Positions 42,206 to 51,883 of a DNA stretch of 64,000 nt are shown here, piece after piece (position 1 is the stretch's first letter; each line of letters begins with the position of its first letter). The notes below the pieces were generated by a model. That model worked only from the letters and a program-made list of their open reading frames with translations. It ran no database searches and was not told where the DNA came from. The position numbers and the translations under genes are program-made. Origin of the DNA: Hyphomicrobium_A sp963728165 (GTDB lineage Bacteria; Pseudomonadota; Alphaproteobacteria; Rhizobiales; Hyphomicrobiaceae). The stretch is from positions 1-64,000 of the forward strand of contig CAVSIY010000001.1 in NCBI GenBank assembly GCA_963728165.1. Reading direction: 5' to 3'.

Positions 42206-43447
42206 ATGCCTCATTTAAAGGCAAATCATCAGAATCTCGCGGCCCCTGGCGATTACGGCGAAGGGCTCTTACCGGGCGCGCGGGCGCCTGGACCTTATGC
42301 CGCAAGCGCAGTTCCCAGTCGCGGCCGGCGCCATGCCGAATCGGAGTGCACGACGCGCAGCCCCTTCCAGCGCGACCGCGACCGCATCCTGCATTCGACC
42401 GCCTTCCGCCGTCTCACCTACAAGACGCAGGTCTTCGTGTTCCACGAGGGCGACCACTACCGCACGCGGCTGACGCACTCGCTCGAGGTCGCCCAGATCG
42501 CGCGTGCCATCGCGCGGCAACTGCGCCTCGACGAGGACTTGGCCGAGGCCATAGCGCTCGCCCACGATCTGGGTCATCCCCCCTTCGGGCACGCGGGCGA
42601 GCGCGCGCTCGATCTGGCGATGCGCGATTTCGGCGGCTTCGATCACAATGCGCAGTCCTTGCGTGTCGTCACCACGCTCGAGCGCAAGTACGCGGCCTTC
42701 GACGGCCTCAATCTCACGTGGGAGACGCTCGAAGGGCTCGCCAAGCACAACGGGCCGGTGACGGCGGTGCGCGACGGCGCCGTCGCCAAGGTCGCGCGCG
42801 TCCTTGCCGTTTGGCAGAGCCTGGAGCTCGACACCTGGGCCTCGGCCGAGGCGCAGGCGGCGGCGCTTGCCGACGACATCGCCTACGTCGCCCACGACAT
42901 CGACGACGGGCTGCGCGCCGATCTCATCGCGCTTGCCGATCTCGACGGCCGGCCGCTCGTGGGCCCTGCGATTGCAGCGGGGCCGCAGATCGCCGGCGAC
43001 GACCCGGGCGGACGACGGGTCTACGAGCTGACACGGCGCATGATCACGGTGACGATCGCGGACGTGGTGGCCGAATCGCGCGCGCGTCTTGCTGCGCTTC
43101 ATCCAGGCTCGCCCGACGACATCCGGCGGGCAGGGGGGCCGACCGTCGCCTTCTCCGCCCCGATGGCCGCGGACATCGCGCGGCTCAAGGCCTTCCTGTT
43201 CGAGCGCGTCTACCGGCACGCCCGCGTGATGCGGGTGATGACGGGGGCCGAGGCGATCGTGCGCGATCTGTTTCAGCGCTACCTCGCCGAGCCGCAGGCC
43301 ATGCAGGAGGCCTGGCACAAGGCCGCGGCCGGCCTCAACGAGCGCAGCCGCGGCCGCCTCATCGCCGACTTCGTCGCCGGCATGACCGACCGCTATGCCA
43401 TTGCCGAGCACCGACGCCTGTTTGACGCCACACCCGATTTGCGTTAG
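42206..43447 (+). CDS. dgt: Deoxyguanosinetriphosphate triphosphohydrolase-like protein
   Basis: An HD-domain enzyme that hydrolyses dGTP (or related dNTPs) to the nucleoside and triphosphate. The segments FQRDRDRILHSTAFRRLTYKTQVF, RTRLTHSLEVAQIARAIAR, the HD motif LAHDLGHPPFGHAGE, and DDIAYVAHDIDDGL are diagnostic. The start is uncertain: the ATG at 42206 after GGAG is chosen (413 aa), with in-frame alternatives at 42182 and 42158. It sits 44 bases before argS and is likely co-transcribed with it. Confidence 0.93.
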   Translation: MPHLKANHQNLAAPGDYGEGLLPGARAPGPYAASAVPSRGRRHAESECTTRSPFQRDRDRILHSTAFRRLTYKTQVFVFHEGDHYRTRLTHSLEVAQIARAIARQLRLDEDLAEAIALAHDLGHPPFGHAGERALDLAMRDFGGFDHNAQSLRVVTTLERKYAAFDGLNLTWETLEGLAKHNGPVTAVRDGAVAKVARVLAVWQSLELDTWASAEAQAAALADDIAYVAHDIDDGLRADLIALADLDGRPLVGPAIAAGPQIAGDDPGGRRVYELTRRMITVTIADVVAESRARLAALHPGSPDDIRRAGGPTVAFSAPMAADIARLKAFLFERVYRHARVMRVMTGAEAIVRDLFQRYLAEPQAMQEAWHKAAAGLNERSRGRLIADFVAGMTDRYAIAEHRRLFDATPDLR

Positions 43448-43491
43448 GCGGGCCGGGACTCCCAGGGAACAAGAACAGCGGTCAGGTCCCC

Positions 43492-45252
43492 ATGAACGTG
43501 TTCGCGCGCGTTGAAGAGCGCGTCGTCGCGGCGCTCGAAACGTTGAAGAGCGAAGGCGCGCTTCCCGCCGATTTGACCGTTTCCGGCATCGAGGTCTCCA
43601 CCCCGCGCGATCCCACCCATGGCGATCTCGCAACCAACGCCGCGCTGGTGCTGGCCAAGCCGGCGGGCATGAAGCCGCGCGACATTGCCGAGCGGCTCAG
43701 AGAGAAGCTGGAAGCCGATGCCGACGTGGCGGAGGCCGAGGTCGCAGGGCCAGGCTTCCTCAATCTCACCTTCAAGCCCACCTTCTGGCAAGGTCTCGTG
43801 AGCGGCATCCTGGAGGAGGGCGAAGACTACGGGCGCTCGGACCTCGGCAGGGGCGAGACCGTCAACGTCGAGTACGTCTCCGCCAATCCTACGGGGCCCA
43901 TGCACGTCGGCCATTGCCGCGGCGCAGTGTTCGGCGATGCACTGTGCAACCTGCTGGCGTTCTCCGGCTACAAGGTGACGCGCGAGTACTACGTCAATGA
44001 CGCCGGCGGCCAGGTGGACGTGCTCGCGCGCTCAGCCTACCTGCGCTACCGCGAGGCGCTGGGCGAGGACATCGGCGAAATCCCGCCGGGCCTCTATCCC
44101 GGTGACTACCTGAAGCCGATCGGGCAGGCGCTTGCCAAGAAGCATGGCCGCGCGCTGCTTGACAAGCCTGAGGCGGAGTGGCTGCCGCTCGTGCGCTCGG
44201 CCGCCGTCAAGCCGCTCTTGAAGGAGATCAAGGCCGATCTCGCCGCCCTTAATATCAAGCACGACACGTTCTTCTCCGAGGCCTCCCTCACGTCGGGCAA
44301 GACCGACAAGGTGAAGGCCGCGATCGAGGCCTTGCGCAAGCGGGGGCTCATTTACGAGGGACGGCTGGCGCGGCCCAAGGGGCACGACGACGAGGAGTGG
44401 GAGGACCGCGAGCAGACCCTCTTCAAGTCGACCGCGTTCGGGGACGACGTCGATCGGGCGCTGATGAAGTCCGACGGCAGCTACACCTATTTCGCCGGTG
44501 ACGTCGCCTACCACTACGACAAGCTGCAGCGCGGCTTCGATCATTACCGCAATGTTTTCGGCGCTGACCACATCGGCTACATCTCGCGCATCAAGGCGGC
44601 CGTTGCCGCGCTTTCGGACGGCAACGCCGACTTCGCCATCCTGGTCTGCCAGCTCGTCAAAGTGCTGCGCGCCGGCGAGCCCGTGCGCATGTCGAAGCGG
44701 GCCGGCACCTTCGTGACGCTGCGCGACGTCGTCGAGGAGGTCGGGCGCGACCCCGTGCGCTTCACGATGCTGATGCGCAAGAACGACGCGCCCCTCGACT
44801 TCGACCTGGCCAAGGTCGTCGAGCAGTCCAAGGACAACCCGGTCTTCTACGTGCAGTACGCGCACGCGCGCTCGGCCTCCGTCTTTCGCAACGCACAAGA
44901 GGTCTTTCCCGAGCTCAGCAAGGGAAGTGCCGCCGTGTGGGAGGCGGACCTGTCGCCGCTCACGGACGCCGGCGAGCTCGACCTCATCAAGCGGTTGGCG
45001 TTTTTTCCCCAACTCGTGGCCGCTGCGGCACAGGCGGAGGAGCCGCATCGGCTTGCCTTTTATCTTTATGACCTTGCGTCGGCACTGCACACGCAGTGGA
45101 CGCGCGGCAATGATTCGCCACATTTGCGATTTATCCAGGCAAAAGACGGGCTTGCGACCGCAGCGCGGCTGGCGCTGATTGCCGCGACACAGCAGGTGAT
45201 ATTCTCGGGGCTGACGATTCTGGGCGTCGAGGCGCCCGACGCCATGCGATAG
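43492..45252 (+). CDS. argS: Arginyl-tRNA synthetase
   Basis: Charges tRNA-Arg. 586 aa class I synthetase with an N-terminal Add-1 domain, the HIGH motif in ANPTGPMHVGHCRGA near residue 132, the MSKRAGTFVTL block near residue 402 in place of a classic KMSKS, and an all-helical anticodon domain to the end (DALRLALI-like, ending GVEAPDAMR). Full length and in frame. It is the second gene of the dgt-argS-SPOR-nagZ-scpAB run. Confidence 0.97.
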   Translation: MNVFARVEERVVAALETLKSEGALPADLTVSGIEVSTPRDPTHGDLATNAALVLAKPAGMKPRDIAERLREKLEADADVAEAEVAGPGFLNLTFKPTFWQGLVSGILEEGEDYGRSDLGRGETVNVEYVSANPTGPMHVGHCRGAVFGDALCNLLAFSGYKVTREYYVNDAGGQVDVLARSAYLRYREALGEDIGEIPPGLYPGDYLKPIGQALAKKHGRALLDKPEAEWLPLVRSAAVKPLLKEIKADLAALNIKHDTFFSEASLTSGKTDKVKAAIEALRKRGLIYEGRLARPKGHDDEEWEDREQTLFKSTAFGDDVDRALMKSDGSYTYFAGDVAYHYDKLQRGFDHYRNVFGADHIGYISRIKAAVAALSDGNADFAILVCQLVKVLRAGEPVRMSKRAGTFVTLRDVVEEVGRDPVRFTMLMRKNDAPLDFDLAKVVEQSKDNPVFYVQYAHARSASVFRNAQEVFPELSKGSAAVWEADLSPLTDAGELDLIKRLAFFPQLVAAAAQAEEPHRLAFYLYDLASALHTQWTRGNDSPHLRFIQAKDGLATAARLALIAATQQVIFSGLTILGVEAPDAMR

Positions 45253-45325
45253 ACTTCCGATTCGACGGAAGTCATCGTTGAATGGTGCTTCAACGGGATC
45301 TGGAGATTTAAGGGGTCTAGCAAAT

Positions 45326-46984
45326 ATGGCTCGCTCACCTGCAGCAGCGAATGGCGGATGGCCAACGCCCCGCCATCCCGCTGAGCCTGATCCGCGCAAC
45401 GGTCGCGCCGCCCCTCAGGGCCAGCGCCCGGCGCAGCCGGCGGGCTATCCTCAGGCGAGCTACCCCGAGCCGCAGGCTCCAAACCCGGGCTACGATCCTC
45501 AGTCAGCTTACCACTATCCTCAGAATGGGCAGGCCATGCCCGCCCAGCCCAATCCGCGCCCGGGTCTCAGCGGCCTGGAGCCGGTGGCGCAGCCGGCGCC
45601 CGAGTATGCGCCCTATCCGGCAGCCCAGCAGGGTTATCCCGCGCAACAGGCGCCCTACCCGCAACAGCAGCCGCAGCAGCCACGCGGCTATGGGCAGCCC
45701 GCCGCCGATCCGCGTGCACCCAATCCTTACGCCGCCGCACCCCAACCTTATGGCGCCCCGGCACGCCAGCCCGATCCCCTGCCCGATCCGCGCGCCGCGG
45801 CGGCCGGCTACGAGCAGTGGCAGATGGGTGCTCCTGCTCAGGATCCGCGCGGCTACGATCTCGGCAGCTACATGCCCTCAGGCGCGCCGCACCCAGGCGG
45901 CCTGCCGCATCACGATCCGCTGCAGCAGCAAGCCGAGTGGGCGCAAGCCACCCACCTCGGATACGGCGAGGCGGCACGGGACACCTACGCGGGCGGCCAG
46001 TTGGGATACGAGCCCACGCACGGCGGCGCGCTCGAGCAGACCTACGCTCAGGACGAGGCCGGCGAATACGATGCCGAGGAGCCGCGCCGCGGCAGCTGGG
46101 CGCTACGCATTGCCGGCGCGATCGTCGTCGCCATCGGTCTCGGCTACGGCTTGGCGCAGGGCTACAAGCTGGTAGCCAACACGTCGCCCGATGGGGCGCC
46201 GCCGGTGGTGAGGGGCGACACGGAACCCGCCAGGACCAAGCCGGCCGATCCGGGCGGCAAGCAGTTCGCGCACACCGACAGCAAGATCATGGGCAGGCTC
46301 GACGAAGGCGGAGCCAGCAGCGAGCCCGCCGCGCCTGCATCGGACTCAGACGTCGACACCAACGGCGCCCGCAAGGTGCAGACGATCGTCGTCGGCCGCG
46401 ACGGGTCGATGACGCCAGCCGCTGCTCCCGCGGAGCCGGAAGAGCCTGTTACGACCGGTGCGGTCGCGGTGCCGGGTCTCACGGTCGTCGACGGCTTTGG
46501 CGGCCGCTACCCGCAGTCGGTGCAGAGCGCTGCCGCGCCCGAGCCGGAGGCTCCGTCGCAAGGACAGCCCTCCACGGCACGTAAGCCGCTCGTCATCAAG
46601 CCGCCCGCATCGAAGCCGGTCGCCAAGGCAACGCCGCCGGAGACGACGGCAGAGGCGGCCAAAGAGCCGGCGCATCCTGCCAAGGTGGCTGCCGTCACCC
46701 CGCCGCCGTCCGGCGGTACCAGCGGCTACGTCGTCGTTCTCGCCTCGGTTCCCGCCTCCGGTGACAGCCGCCTCATCGCGCTGAAGAAGTTTGCGGACAT
46801 GCAGCAGAAATACGGCTCCGTGCTGCAGAATAAGACGCCGGATGTGCAGGAGGCAAACCTGGGTGCCAAAGGCATCTATCACCGCCTCGTCGTCGGACCG
46901 CCAGGCTCGCGGGCGCAGGCGAGCACCCTGTGCACCGACCTCAAGGCCGCCGGCTACAAAGACTGCTGGGTAATGGCATACTGA
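45326..46984 (+). CDS. SPOR domain-containing membrane protein
   Basis: A 552 aa inner-membrane protein. The N-terminal 230 residues are a disordered Pro/Gln/Tyr-rich cytosolic region, then comes one transmembrane helix (AGAIVVAIGLGYGLAQGY, about residues 257-274), an extended periplasmic linker, and a C-terminal SPOR domain (about 470-552, GGTSGYVVVLASVPASGDS... HRLVVGPPGSRAQASTLCTDLKAAGYKDCW). SPOR domains bind denuded glycan strands at division sites. AAGGGG precedes the ATG. In Rhizobiales this gene is always between argS and nagZ, both linked to wall turnover by its neighbour nagZ. Confidence 0.88.
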   Translation: MARSPAAANGGWPTPRHPAEPDPRNGRAAPQGQRPAQPAGYPQASYPEPQAPNPGYDPQSAYHYPQNGQAMPAQPNPRPGLSGLEPVAQPAPEYAPYPAAQQGYPAQQAPYPQQQPQQPRGYGQPAADPRAPNPYAAAPQPYGAPARQPDPLPDPRAAAAGYEQWQMGAPAQDPRGYDLGSYMPSGAPHPGGLPHHDPLQQQAEWAQATHLGYGEAARDTYAGGQLGYEPTHGGALEQTYAQDEAGEYDAEEPRRGSWALRIAGAIVVAIGLGYGLAQGYKLVANTSPDGAPPVVRGDTEPARTKPADPGGKQFAHTDSKIMGRLDEGGASSEPAAPASDSDVDTNGARKVQTIVVGRDGSMTPAAAPAEPEEPVTTGAVAVPGLTVVDGFGGRYPQSVQSAAAPEPEAPSQGQPSTARKPLVIKPPASKPVAKATPPETTAEAAKEPAHPAKVAAVTPPPSGGTSGYVVVLASVPASGDSRLIALKKFADMQQKYGSVLQNKTPDVQEANLGAKGIYHRLVVGPPGSRAQASTLCTDLKAAGYKDCWVMAY

Positions 46985-47072
46985 GCGCGCTTTCCGGCGC
47001 GCTCCGCCCCTCGGCCGCCATGAGACGCCGCCGCGGGCGGCTCTGTTCTCCCAATCCGACAGCGGGGATGGC

Positions 47073-48155
47073 ATGCGCACGGCTCTGATCGTGGGCGTCG
47101 CTGGCAAGGTGCTGACGCCGCGCGAGCGCGACTTCCTCAAGGAGGTGCGCCCGGCGGGGTTCATTCTCTTTGCGCGCAATCTGGAGAGCCACGTGCAGAT
47201 CCGCGCCCTCATCGAGGCGGTGCGCGAGGCTGCGGGCGGAGAGGCGCTGCTCGTTCTGATCGACCAGGAGGGCGGTCGGGTGCAGCGCCTGCGCCCGCCG
47301 CTGGGGCGCGCCCTGCCGCCGGCCGCCGCCTACGGGCGGCTCTATGCGCAGGACGCGGGAGAGGCGCGCGCGGCGGCATTCGCGGTCGCTCAGCTCATGG
47401 CGGAGGATCTGAGGGGGCTCGGCATCAACACGGACTGCGCGCCGGTTCTCGACGTTCCCGTCGCCGGCTCGCATGCGATCATCGGCGATCGCGCCTATGG
47501 CACCGCGCCCGATGAGGTGGCGCAACTCGGGCGTGCGGTGGCCGAGGGCCTGATGGCGGGTGGCGTGCTGCCTGTCATAAAGCACATCCCCGGCCATGGG
47601 CGCGCGACCAAGGACAGCCACCTGGCGTTGCCCGTCGTCGACGAGGATCGCGCAACGCTCGCGGCCACGGACTTCGCACCCTTCAAAGCGCTCGCCGACA
47701 TGCCGGCCGCCATGACGGCGCACGTCGTCTTCCGCGCCATCGATCCCGATCAGCCGGCGAGCACCTCGGCGCGGGTGACGGCCGAGATCATCCGCGGCGA
47801 GATCGGCTTCGACGGCCTCCTGATGAGCGACGATCTGTCGATGAAGGCCCTGTCGGGGGCCTTGCGGGAGCGGGCCGAACGGGTGATCGCGGCCGGTTCC
47901 GACATCGTGCTCCACTGCAACGGCGACTTAACGGAGATGCAGGCTGCGGCCGCCGGCACGCCGCCGCTGCAGGGCTTGGCGCTGCAGCGCTTCGAAAAGG
48001 CCCTTTGCGTGCTTAACGGGCGTAAACCGTTCGATGCCGCCGCCGCCGAAGGTCAGCTCGCAGCCATGCTCGCCCTTGCAGCGGGCGGCGCTGAAATCAG
48101 TGTAAACTCAACACCATATAAAGGCCGGATCGAACGCGATATTGCGTGCGCCTAA
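47073..48155 (+). CDS. nagZ: Beta-N-acetylhexosaminidase NagZ
   Basis: Cytosolic glycoside hydrolase family 3 enzyme that removes N-acetylglucosamine from recycled muropeptides. 360 aa; the family motif KHIPGHGRATKDSHLALP near residues 169-186 supplies the catalytic His and, with the DDLSM segment near 252, the catalytic Asp; LIDQEGGRVQRL near 62 is also typical. It begins 88 bases after the SPOR gene and ends 12 bases before scpA, consistent with one operon. Muropeptides freed by NagZ also signal beta-lactamase induction in some bacteria. Confidence 0.95.
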   Translation: MRTALIVGVAGKVLTPRERDFLKEVRPAGFILFARNLESHVQIRALIEAVREAAGGEALLVLIDQEGGRVQRLRPPLGRALPPAAAYGRLYAQDAGEARAAAFAVAQLMAEDLRGLGINTDCAPVLDVPVAGSHAIIGDRAYGTAPDEVAQLGRAVAEGLMAGGVLPVIKHIPGHGRATKDSHLALPVVDEDRATLAATDFAPFKALADMPAAMTAHVVFRAIDPDQPASTSARVTAEIIRGEIGFDGLLMSDDLSMKALSGALRERAERVIAAGSDIVLHCNGDLTEMQAAAAGTPPLQGLALQRFEKALCVLNGRKPFDAAAAEGQLAAMLALAAGGAEISVNSTPYKGRIERDIACA

Positions 48156-48167
48156 ATAAGGCATGTC

Positions 48168-49016
48168 ATGAATACGCAAGCGGAAAAGGACGAAGGCGAG
48201 AGCGCTGTCGCGGCGTGGGAGGACCCCGTCGTGGGGGCGCCGCTGGACGCGGACGACGCGCTGATCGTCGACGTCGCCGGCTACGAGGGGCCGCTCGACT
48301 TGCTGCTGGCGCTGGCGCGCACGCAGAAGGTCGACCTTTCCAAGATCTCCGTGCTGGCGCTCGCCAACCAGTATCTCGTGTTCATCGCCGAAGCGCAGAA
48401 AGTGCGCCTGGAGCTTGCCGCCGATTACCTGGTCATGGCGGCCTGGCTCGCCTTCCTGAAATCGCGCCTGCTCTTGCCGCGCGAGACCATGCAGGGCGAG
48501 GAGGCGAGCGGGGAGGAGCTGGCGCGCCGTCTCTCGTTCCGCCTGATGCGGCTCGAGGCGATGCGCGAGGCCGCGGCCCAGCTCATGACCCGCATGCGGC
48601 TCGGACGCGACGTGTTTCAGCGCGGCATGCCCGAGGGCGCCAAGACCATCCGCGAGACGACCCACACGGCGACGATTTATGATCTTTTGCATGCCTACGC
48701 CGACCAGCGCCGCCGCACCATCAAGGTCGGACACGTGGTGAAAGCGCGGGCGGTATGGTCGATCCGCGACGCACGCGAGCGCCTGGAGCGCCTGATGGGC
48801 GACGTGCAGTCCAGCACCGATTGGGTGGCGTTCGAGCGCTATCTGGAGCAGATCATCGTTGCGACGGAGGACGGCAAGACCTTGCTCGCAAGCTCCTTCG
48901 GCGCCACGCTCGAGATGGCGCGCGAGGGACACATCGAGATCCGGCAGGAGGGGCCGTTCGCACCCATCTATATGCGTCCGCGCCAGCCGGGCGCCGAGTG
49001 GCAGCGCATCACCTAG
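48168..49016 (+). CDS. scpA: Segregation and condensation protein A
   Basis: Kleisin subunit of the SMC-ScpAB condensin. 282 aa; VDVAGYEGPLDLLLALARTQKVDLSKISVLALANQYL near residue 30 is the conserved N-terminal SMC-contact region, and the C-terminal winged helix reads ATSLLASSFGATLEMAREGHIEIRQ-like before the end. The standard role is chromosome compaction and segregation. Followed by scpB after 33 bases. Confidence 0.95.
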   Translation: MNTQAEKDEGESAVAAWEDPVVGAPLDADDALIVDVAGYEGPLDLLLALARTQKVDLSKISVLALANQYLVFIAEAQKVRLELAADYLVMAAWLAFLKSRLLLPRETMQGEEASGEELARRLSFRLMRLEAMREAAAQLMTRMRLGRDVFQRGMPEGAKTIRETTHTATIYDLLHAYADQRRRTIKVGHVVKARAVWSIRDARERLERLMGDVQSSTDWVAFERYLEQIIVATEDGKTLLASSFGATLEMAREGHIEIRQEGPFAPIYMRPRQPGAEWQRIT

Positions 49017-49049
49017 CGCGTTTCGCAAAGTGGCGTCCGCAATAAGCCA

Positions 49050-49868
49050 ATGACGAGAGAGAAGCGCATGGATCCGCCCCGCCTGAGCCTGGTGCCGCCG
49101 AGCCAGGACGTCGACGACACCGCTCGCGCCGAGGAGGTCGACGGCGCGGGCTCGCGCCAGTCGGGCCTTTCCGGCAATGTCGCGGCGCTGCCCTTCGCCG
49201 ACCACCGCGAGAAGCTGCGCATTCTCGAGGCGCTTTTATTCGCGGCCGCCGAGCCGCTCGATGAGGTCATGCTCAAGCGCCACCTCGCCGAGGATGAGGA
49301 CATCGCCGCCCTCTTGGAGGAATTGCGCGCCTTCTACGCGGGCCGCGGTGTCAACCTCGTGCGCGTTGCCGGCAAGTGGGCGTTTCGCACCTCCGACGAT
49401 CTCGCCTACCTCCTGGAGCGCTATGCGGTGCAGGAGCGGCGCCTGTCGCGGGCGGCCTTGGAGACGCTCGCCATCATCGCCTACCACCAGCCGGTGACGC
49501 GCGCCGAGATCGAGGAGATCCGCGGCGTCACCACCTCGGCCGGCACGCTCGACATCCTGTTGGAGACCGGCTGGATCCGCCTGCGCGGGCGCCGGCGCGC
49601 GCCCGGCCGCCCCGTCACCTACGGCACCACCGACGCCTTCCTCAGCCACTTCGGTCTGGAGGGTATCAAGGACCTCCCGGGGCTCGCCGAGCTCAGGGCT
49701 TCGGGTCTGCTCGACGGCAACCTGCCGCCCGATTTCGCGGTGCCGGAGCCGACCGACGTTGCGGCGCTGATGCCCGACGAGCTTCCGCTCGATGCGGGCG
49801 AGGACGAGGACGGCGCCGATGAGACGATCGCGCCCTTGCCGGGCGAGGAGGAGCCCGATAAGTCCTGA
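49050..49868 (+). CDS. scpB: Segregation and condensation protein B
   Basis: Winged-helix partner of ScpA in condensin. 272 aa, with LRILEALLFAAAEPLDEVMLKRHL near residue 54 and the second winged helix region AALETLAIIAYHQPVTRAEIEEIRGVTTS near 135, followed by RGRRRAPGRPVTYGTTDAFLSHFGL. An acidic C-terminal tail of about 50 residues is low complexity. It is the last gene before an inserted ABC-type ATPase and the tat genes. Confidence 0.95.
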   Translation: MTREKRMDPPRLSLVPPSQDVDDTARAEEVDGAGSRQSGLSGNVAALPFADHREKLRILEALLFAAAEPLDEVMLKRHLAEDEDIAALLEELRAFYAGRGVNLVRVAGKWAFRTSDDLAYLLERYAVQERRLSRAALETLAIIAYHQPVTRAEIEEIRGVTTSAGTLDILLETGWIRLRGRRRAPGRPVTYGTTDAFLSHFGLEGIKDLPGLAELRASGLLDGNLPPDFAVPEPTDVAALMPDELPLDAGEDEDGADETIAPLPGEEEPDKS

Positions 49869-49905
49869 GGCGGGGCCTAAACCGCTTATTTAAGGCGTCT
49901 GTTCG

Positions 49906-51060
49906 TTGAAGCCTTGGTTTCCCAGGACATCGATCGGCAAAGGGCCGCGTGCGGGTGCCGCGCCGGCGCGAGGCCGGCAGGCGGCGACGTTCGCCGCGCG
50001 CCTGACCTTCGAGGGTGTGGAGCGCCGCTACGGCGACACGATGGCGCTTGCCGGCGTCGATCTCGACGTCGCGCCGGGCGAGGTGGTGTGTCTGTTGGGG
50101 CCGTCGGGCTGCGGCAAGACCACGTTGTTGCGCATCGCCGCCGGCATCGAGAGGCCGTCAGGCGGCCGTGTGCTGATCAACGAGCGCGAGGTTGCCGGGC
50201 CGAGCCGCTTCGTGGCGCCGGAGGATCGCGGCATCGGGCTGATGTTTCAGGACTTCGCCCTCTTTCCGCATCTGACCATCCTCGGCAACGTCGCCTTCGG
50301 CCTCAAGGCGTTGCCCCAGGCCGAGGCGCGGCGTGAGGCGCTTTCGGCCCTGCATCGCGTCGGCCTGCAGCACCTGGCGGACGAGTACCCGCACATTCTC
50401 TCCGGCGGCCAGCAGCAGCGCGTGGCGCTCGCGCGCGCCATCGTGCCGCGTCCCGCCGTCATGCTCATGGACGAGCCGTTCTCCGGCCTCGACGTGCAGC
50501 TGCGCGAGGCCATGCAGGAGGAGACGCTGGCGCTCTTGCGCGAGACGCGCGCCACGTCCGTCATCGTCACCCATCATCCAGAGGAGGCGATGCGCATCGG
50601 CAACCGCATCGCGGTGATGCGCTCAGGCCGGCTCGTTCAGGCGGGCCGCGCCGAGGACCTCTATCATCAGCCGGCAGATCTCTTTGTGGCGCGGCTCTTC
50701 TCCGAGATCAACGAGATCACCTACCGCGTCGAGGGAGGCCACATCGCCACGCCCGTCGGGGCGCTTGCGGCGCCGGGCCTTGCCGAGGGGGCATCCGTCA
50801 CGTTGTGCATCCGCGAGCGCGGCATCACGCTGACGCCGCAGGGCGCCGGCCTCGCCGGGCGCGTGCTCGACGTCAAGTTCCTGGGCGACGTGGCGCGTCT
50901 GGAGGTGGGCGTGGAAGGGTTCGATGATCCGCTCAAGGTGCGCGTGCGCGAGATGGAGGGCTGGACGCGGGGGGCGGAGGTGCGGGTTGCGATCGATCAG
51001 GCCCGCGTTCTCGTATTCCCCGCCGAAACGCCTGAAAGTGAAGGTATGGTAATGAGTTAG
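49906..51060 (+). CDS. ABC transporter ATP-binding protein (FbpC/PotA-like)
   Basis: A 384 aa ATPase of the iron(III)/spermidine/sulfate importer class. Walker A is GPSGCGKTT near residue 65, the Q-loop is FQDFALFPHLT, the signature is LSGGQQQR near 166, and Walker B is VMLMDEPFSGLD near 187. A C-terminal regulatory TOBE-type domain follows from about residue 280. The start is TTG at 49906, with no better ATG. No membrane permease or binding-protein gene is adjacent, so it must work with components encoded elsewhere. It interrupts the usual scpB-tatA neighbourhood. Confidence 0.88.
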   Translation: MKPWFPRTSIGKGPRAGAAPARGRQAATFAARLTFEGVERRYGDTMALAGVDLDVAPGEVVCLLGPSGCGKTTLLRIAAGIERPSGGRVLINEREVAGPSRFVAPEDRGIGLMFQDFALFPHLTILGNVAFGLKALPQAEARREALSALHRVGLQHLADEYPHILSGGQQQRVALARAIVPRPAVMLMDEPFSGLDVQLREAMQEETLALLRETRATSVIVTHHPEEAMRIGNRIAVMRSGRLVQAGRAEDLYHQPADLFVARLFSEINEITYRVEGGHIATPVGALAAPGLAEGASVTLCIRERGITLTPQGAGLAGRVLDVKFLGDVARLEVGVEGFDDPLKVRVREMEGWTRGAEVRVAIDQARVLVFPAETPESEGMVMS

Positions 51061-51152
51061 CGCTATCCTCAGGGAATGGCGGCCTTGCGGGCCTCGGCGC
51101 TTTCTGCGATACCATGCTTTGACACTTGAGAGGACTTGAGGAGCGAAAGACA

Positions 51153-51374
51153 ATGGGCTTGAGCGGCTGGCATTTGCTCATCCTCGCGCTTGTTGCGCTT
51201 CTCATCTTCGGCGGCAGCGGGCGCATTTCCTCGATCATGGGCGACGTCGCCAAGGGCATCAAAAGCTTCAAGAAGGGCATGTCCGAGGACGAAGACGAGG
51301 ACAAGCCCGAGCCCAAGGTGATCGATCACACCGCATCGAAGGCGACGGATCGCGACCGCAGCAAGACGAGCTGA
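51153..51374 (+). CDS. tatA: Sec-independent protein translocase subunit TatA
   Basis: Forms the pore-like oligomer that exports folded proteins through the inner membrane. 73 aa: a short N-terminal helix (GLSGWHLLILALVALLIFGG, residues 2-21), then the amphipathic helix ISSIMGDVAKGIKSFKKGM, then an acidic tail. GAGGAG lies before the ATG; the upstream in-frame start at 51126 adds nothing typical. First gene of tatABC. Confidence 0.95.
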   Translation: MGLSGWHLLILALVALLIFGGSGRISSIMGDVAKGIKSFKKGMSEDEDEDKPEPKVIDHTASKATDRDRSKTS

Positions 51375-51460
51375 CGTTGCGACCCTTGGGATGACCGCCT
51401 ACCGCGGCAGCCTCAGAGCGTCTTAGAGGGCGCCGGCCGCCTCGGCGATGGGAACGGCGC

Positions 51461-51880
51461 ATGTTCGACATCACCTCCAGCAAGCTTTTGATCCTGGCGA
51501 TCATCGCGCTGCTCGTGGTAGGGCCCAAGGACCTGCCGCTCCTGCTGCGCACGGTCGGCAAGTACCTCGGCATCATCCGCCGCCATGCCAACGAGTTCCG
51601 CGCCCAGCTCGACGAGGCGATCCGCGAGGCGGAGCTGCACGAGCTCAAGAAAGAGTTCGAGAGCGTGGGCAACCAGATGAAGGCGACGATGGACGAGGGC
51701 GCGCGCGCCATCGACACTCAGGTGGAGACGGCGCGTCAGGGGGTCGATGAAGCGCTCAAGGGCGACGCCGCTGCGCCCAAGGGCGATGACGCTGCGCCCA
51801 AGAGCGACGAGGCTGCGCCCCAAAAGAGCGAGCCCGAGCCGCCTCAAGAGCCGCAGCTGCCCGAGAAGGCGGGGACCTGA
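51461..51880 (+). CDS. tatB: Sec-independent protein translocase subunit TatB
   Basis: Receptor subunit of the twin-arginine translocase. 139 aa, starting MFDITSSKLLILAIIALLVVGPKDLPLLLRTVG, with the conserved Gly-Pro pair after the helix, an extended amphipathic region to about residue 100, and a low-complexity Pro/Asp/Ala tail containing three APKGDD-like repeats. It is followed by tatC after 3 bases. Confidence 0.95.
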   Translation: MFDITSSKLLILAIIALLVVGPKDLPLLLRTVGKYLGIIRRHANEFRAQLDEAIREAELHELKKEFESVGNQMKATMDEGARAIDTQVETARQGVDEALKGDAAAPKGDDAAPKSDEAAPQKSEPEPPQEPQLPEKAGT

Positions 51881-51883
51881 GCC

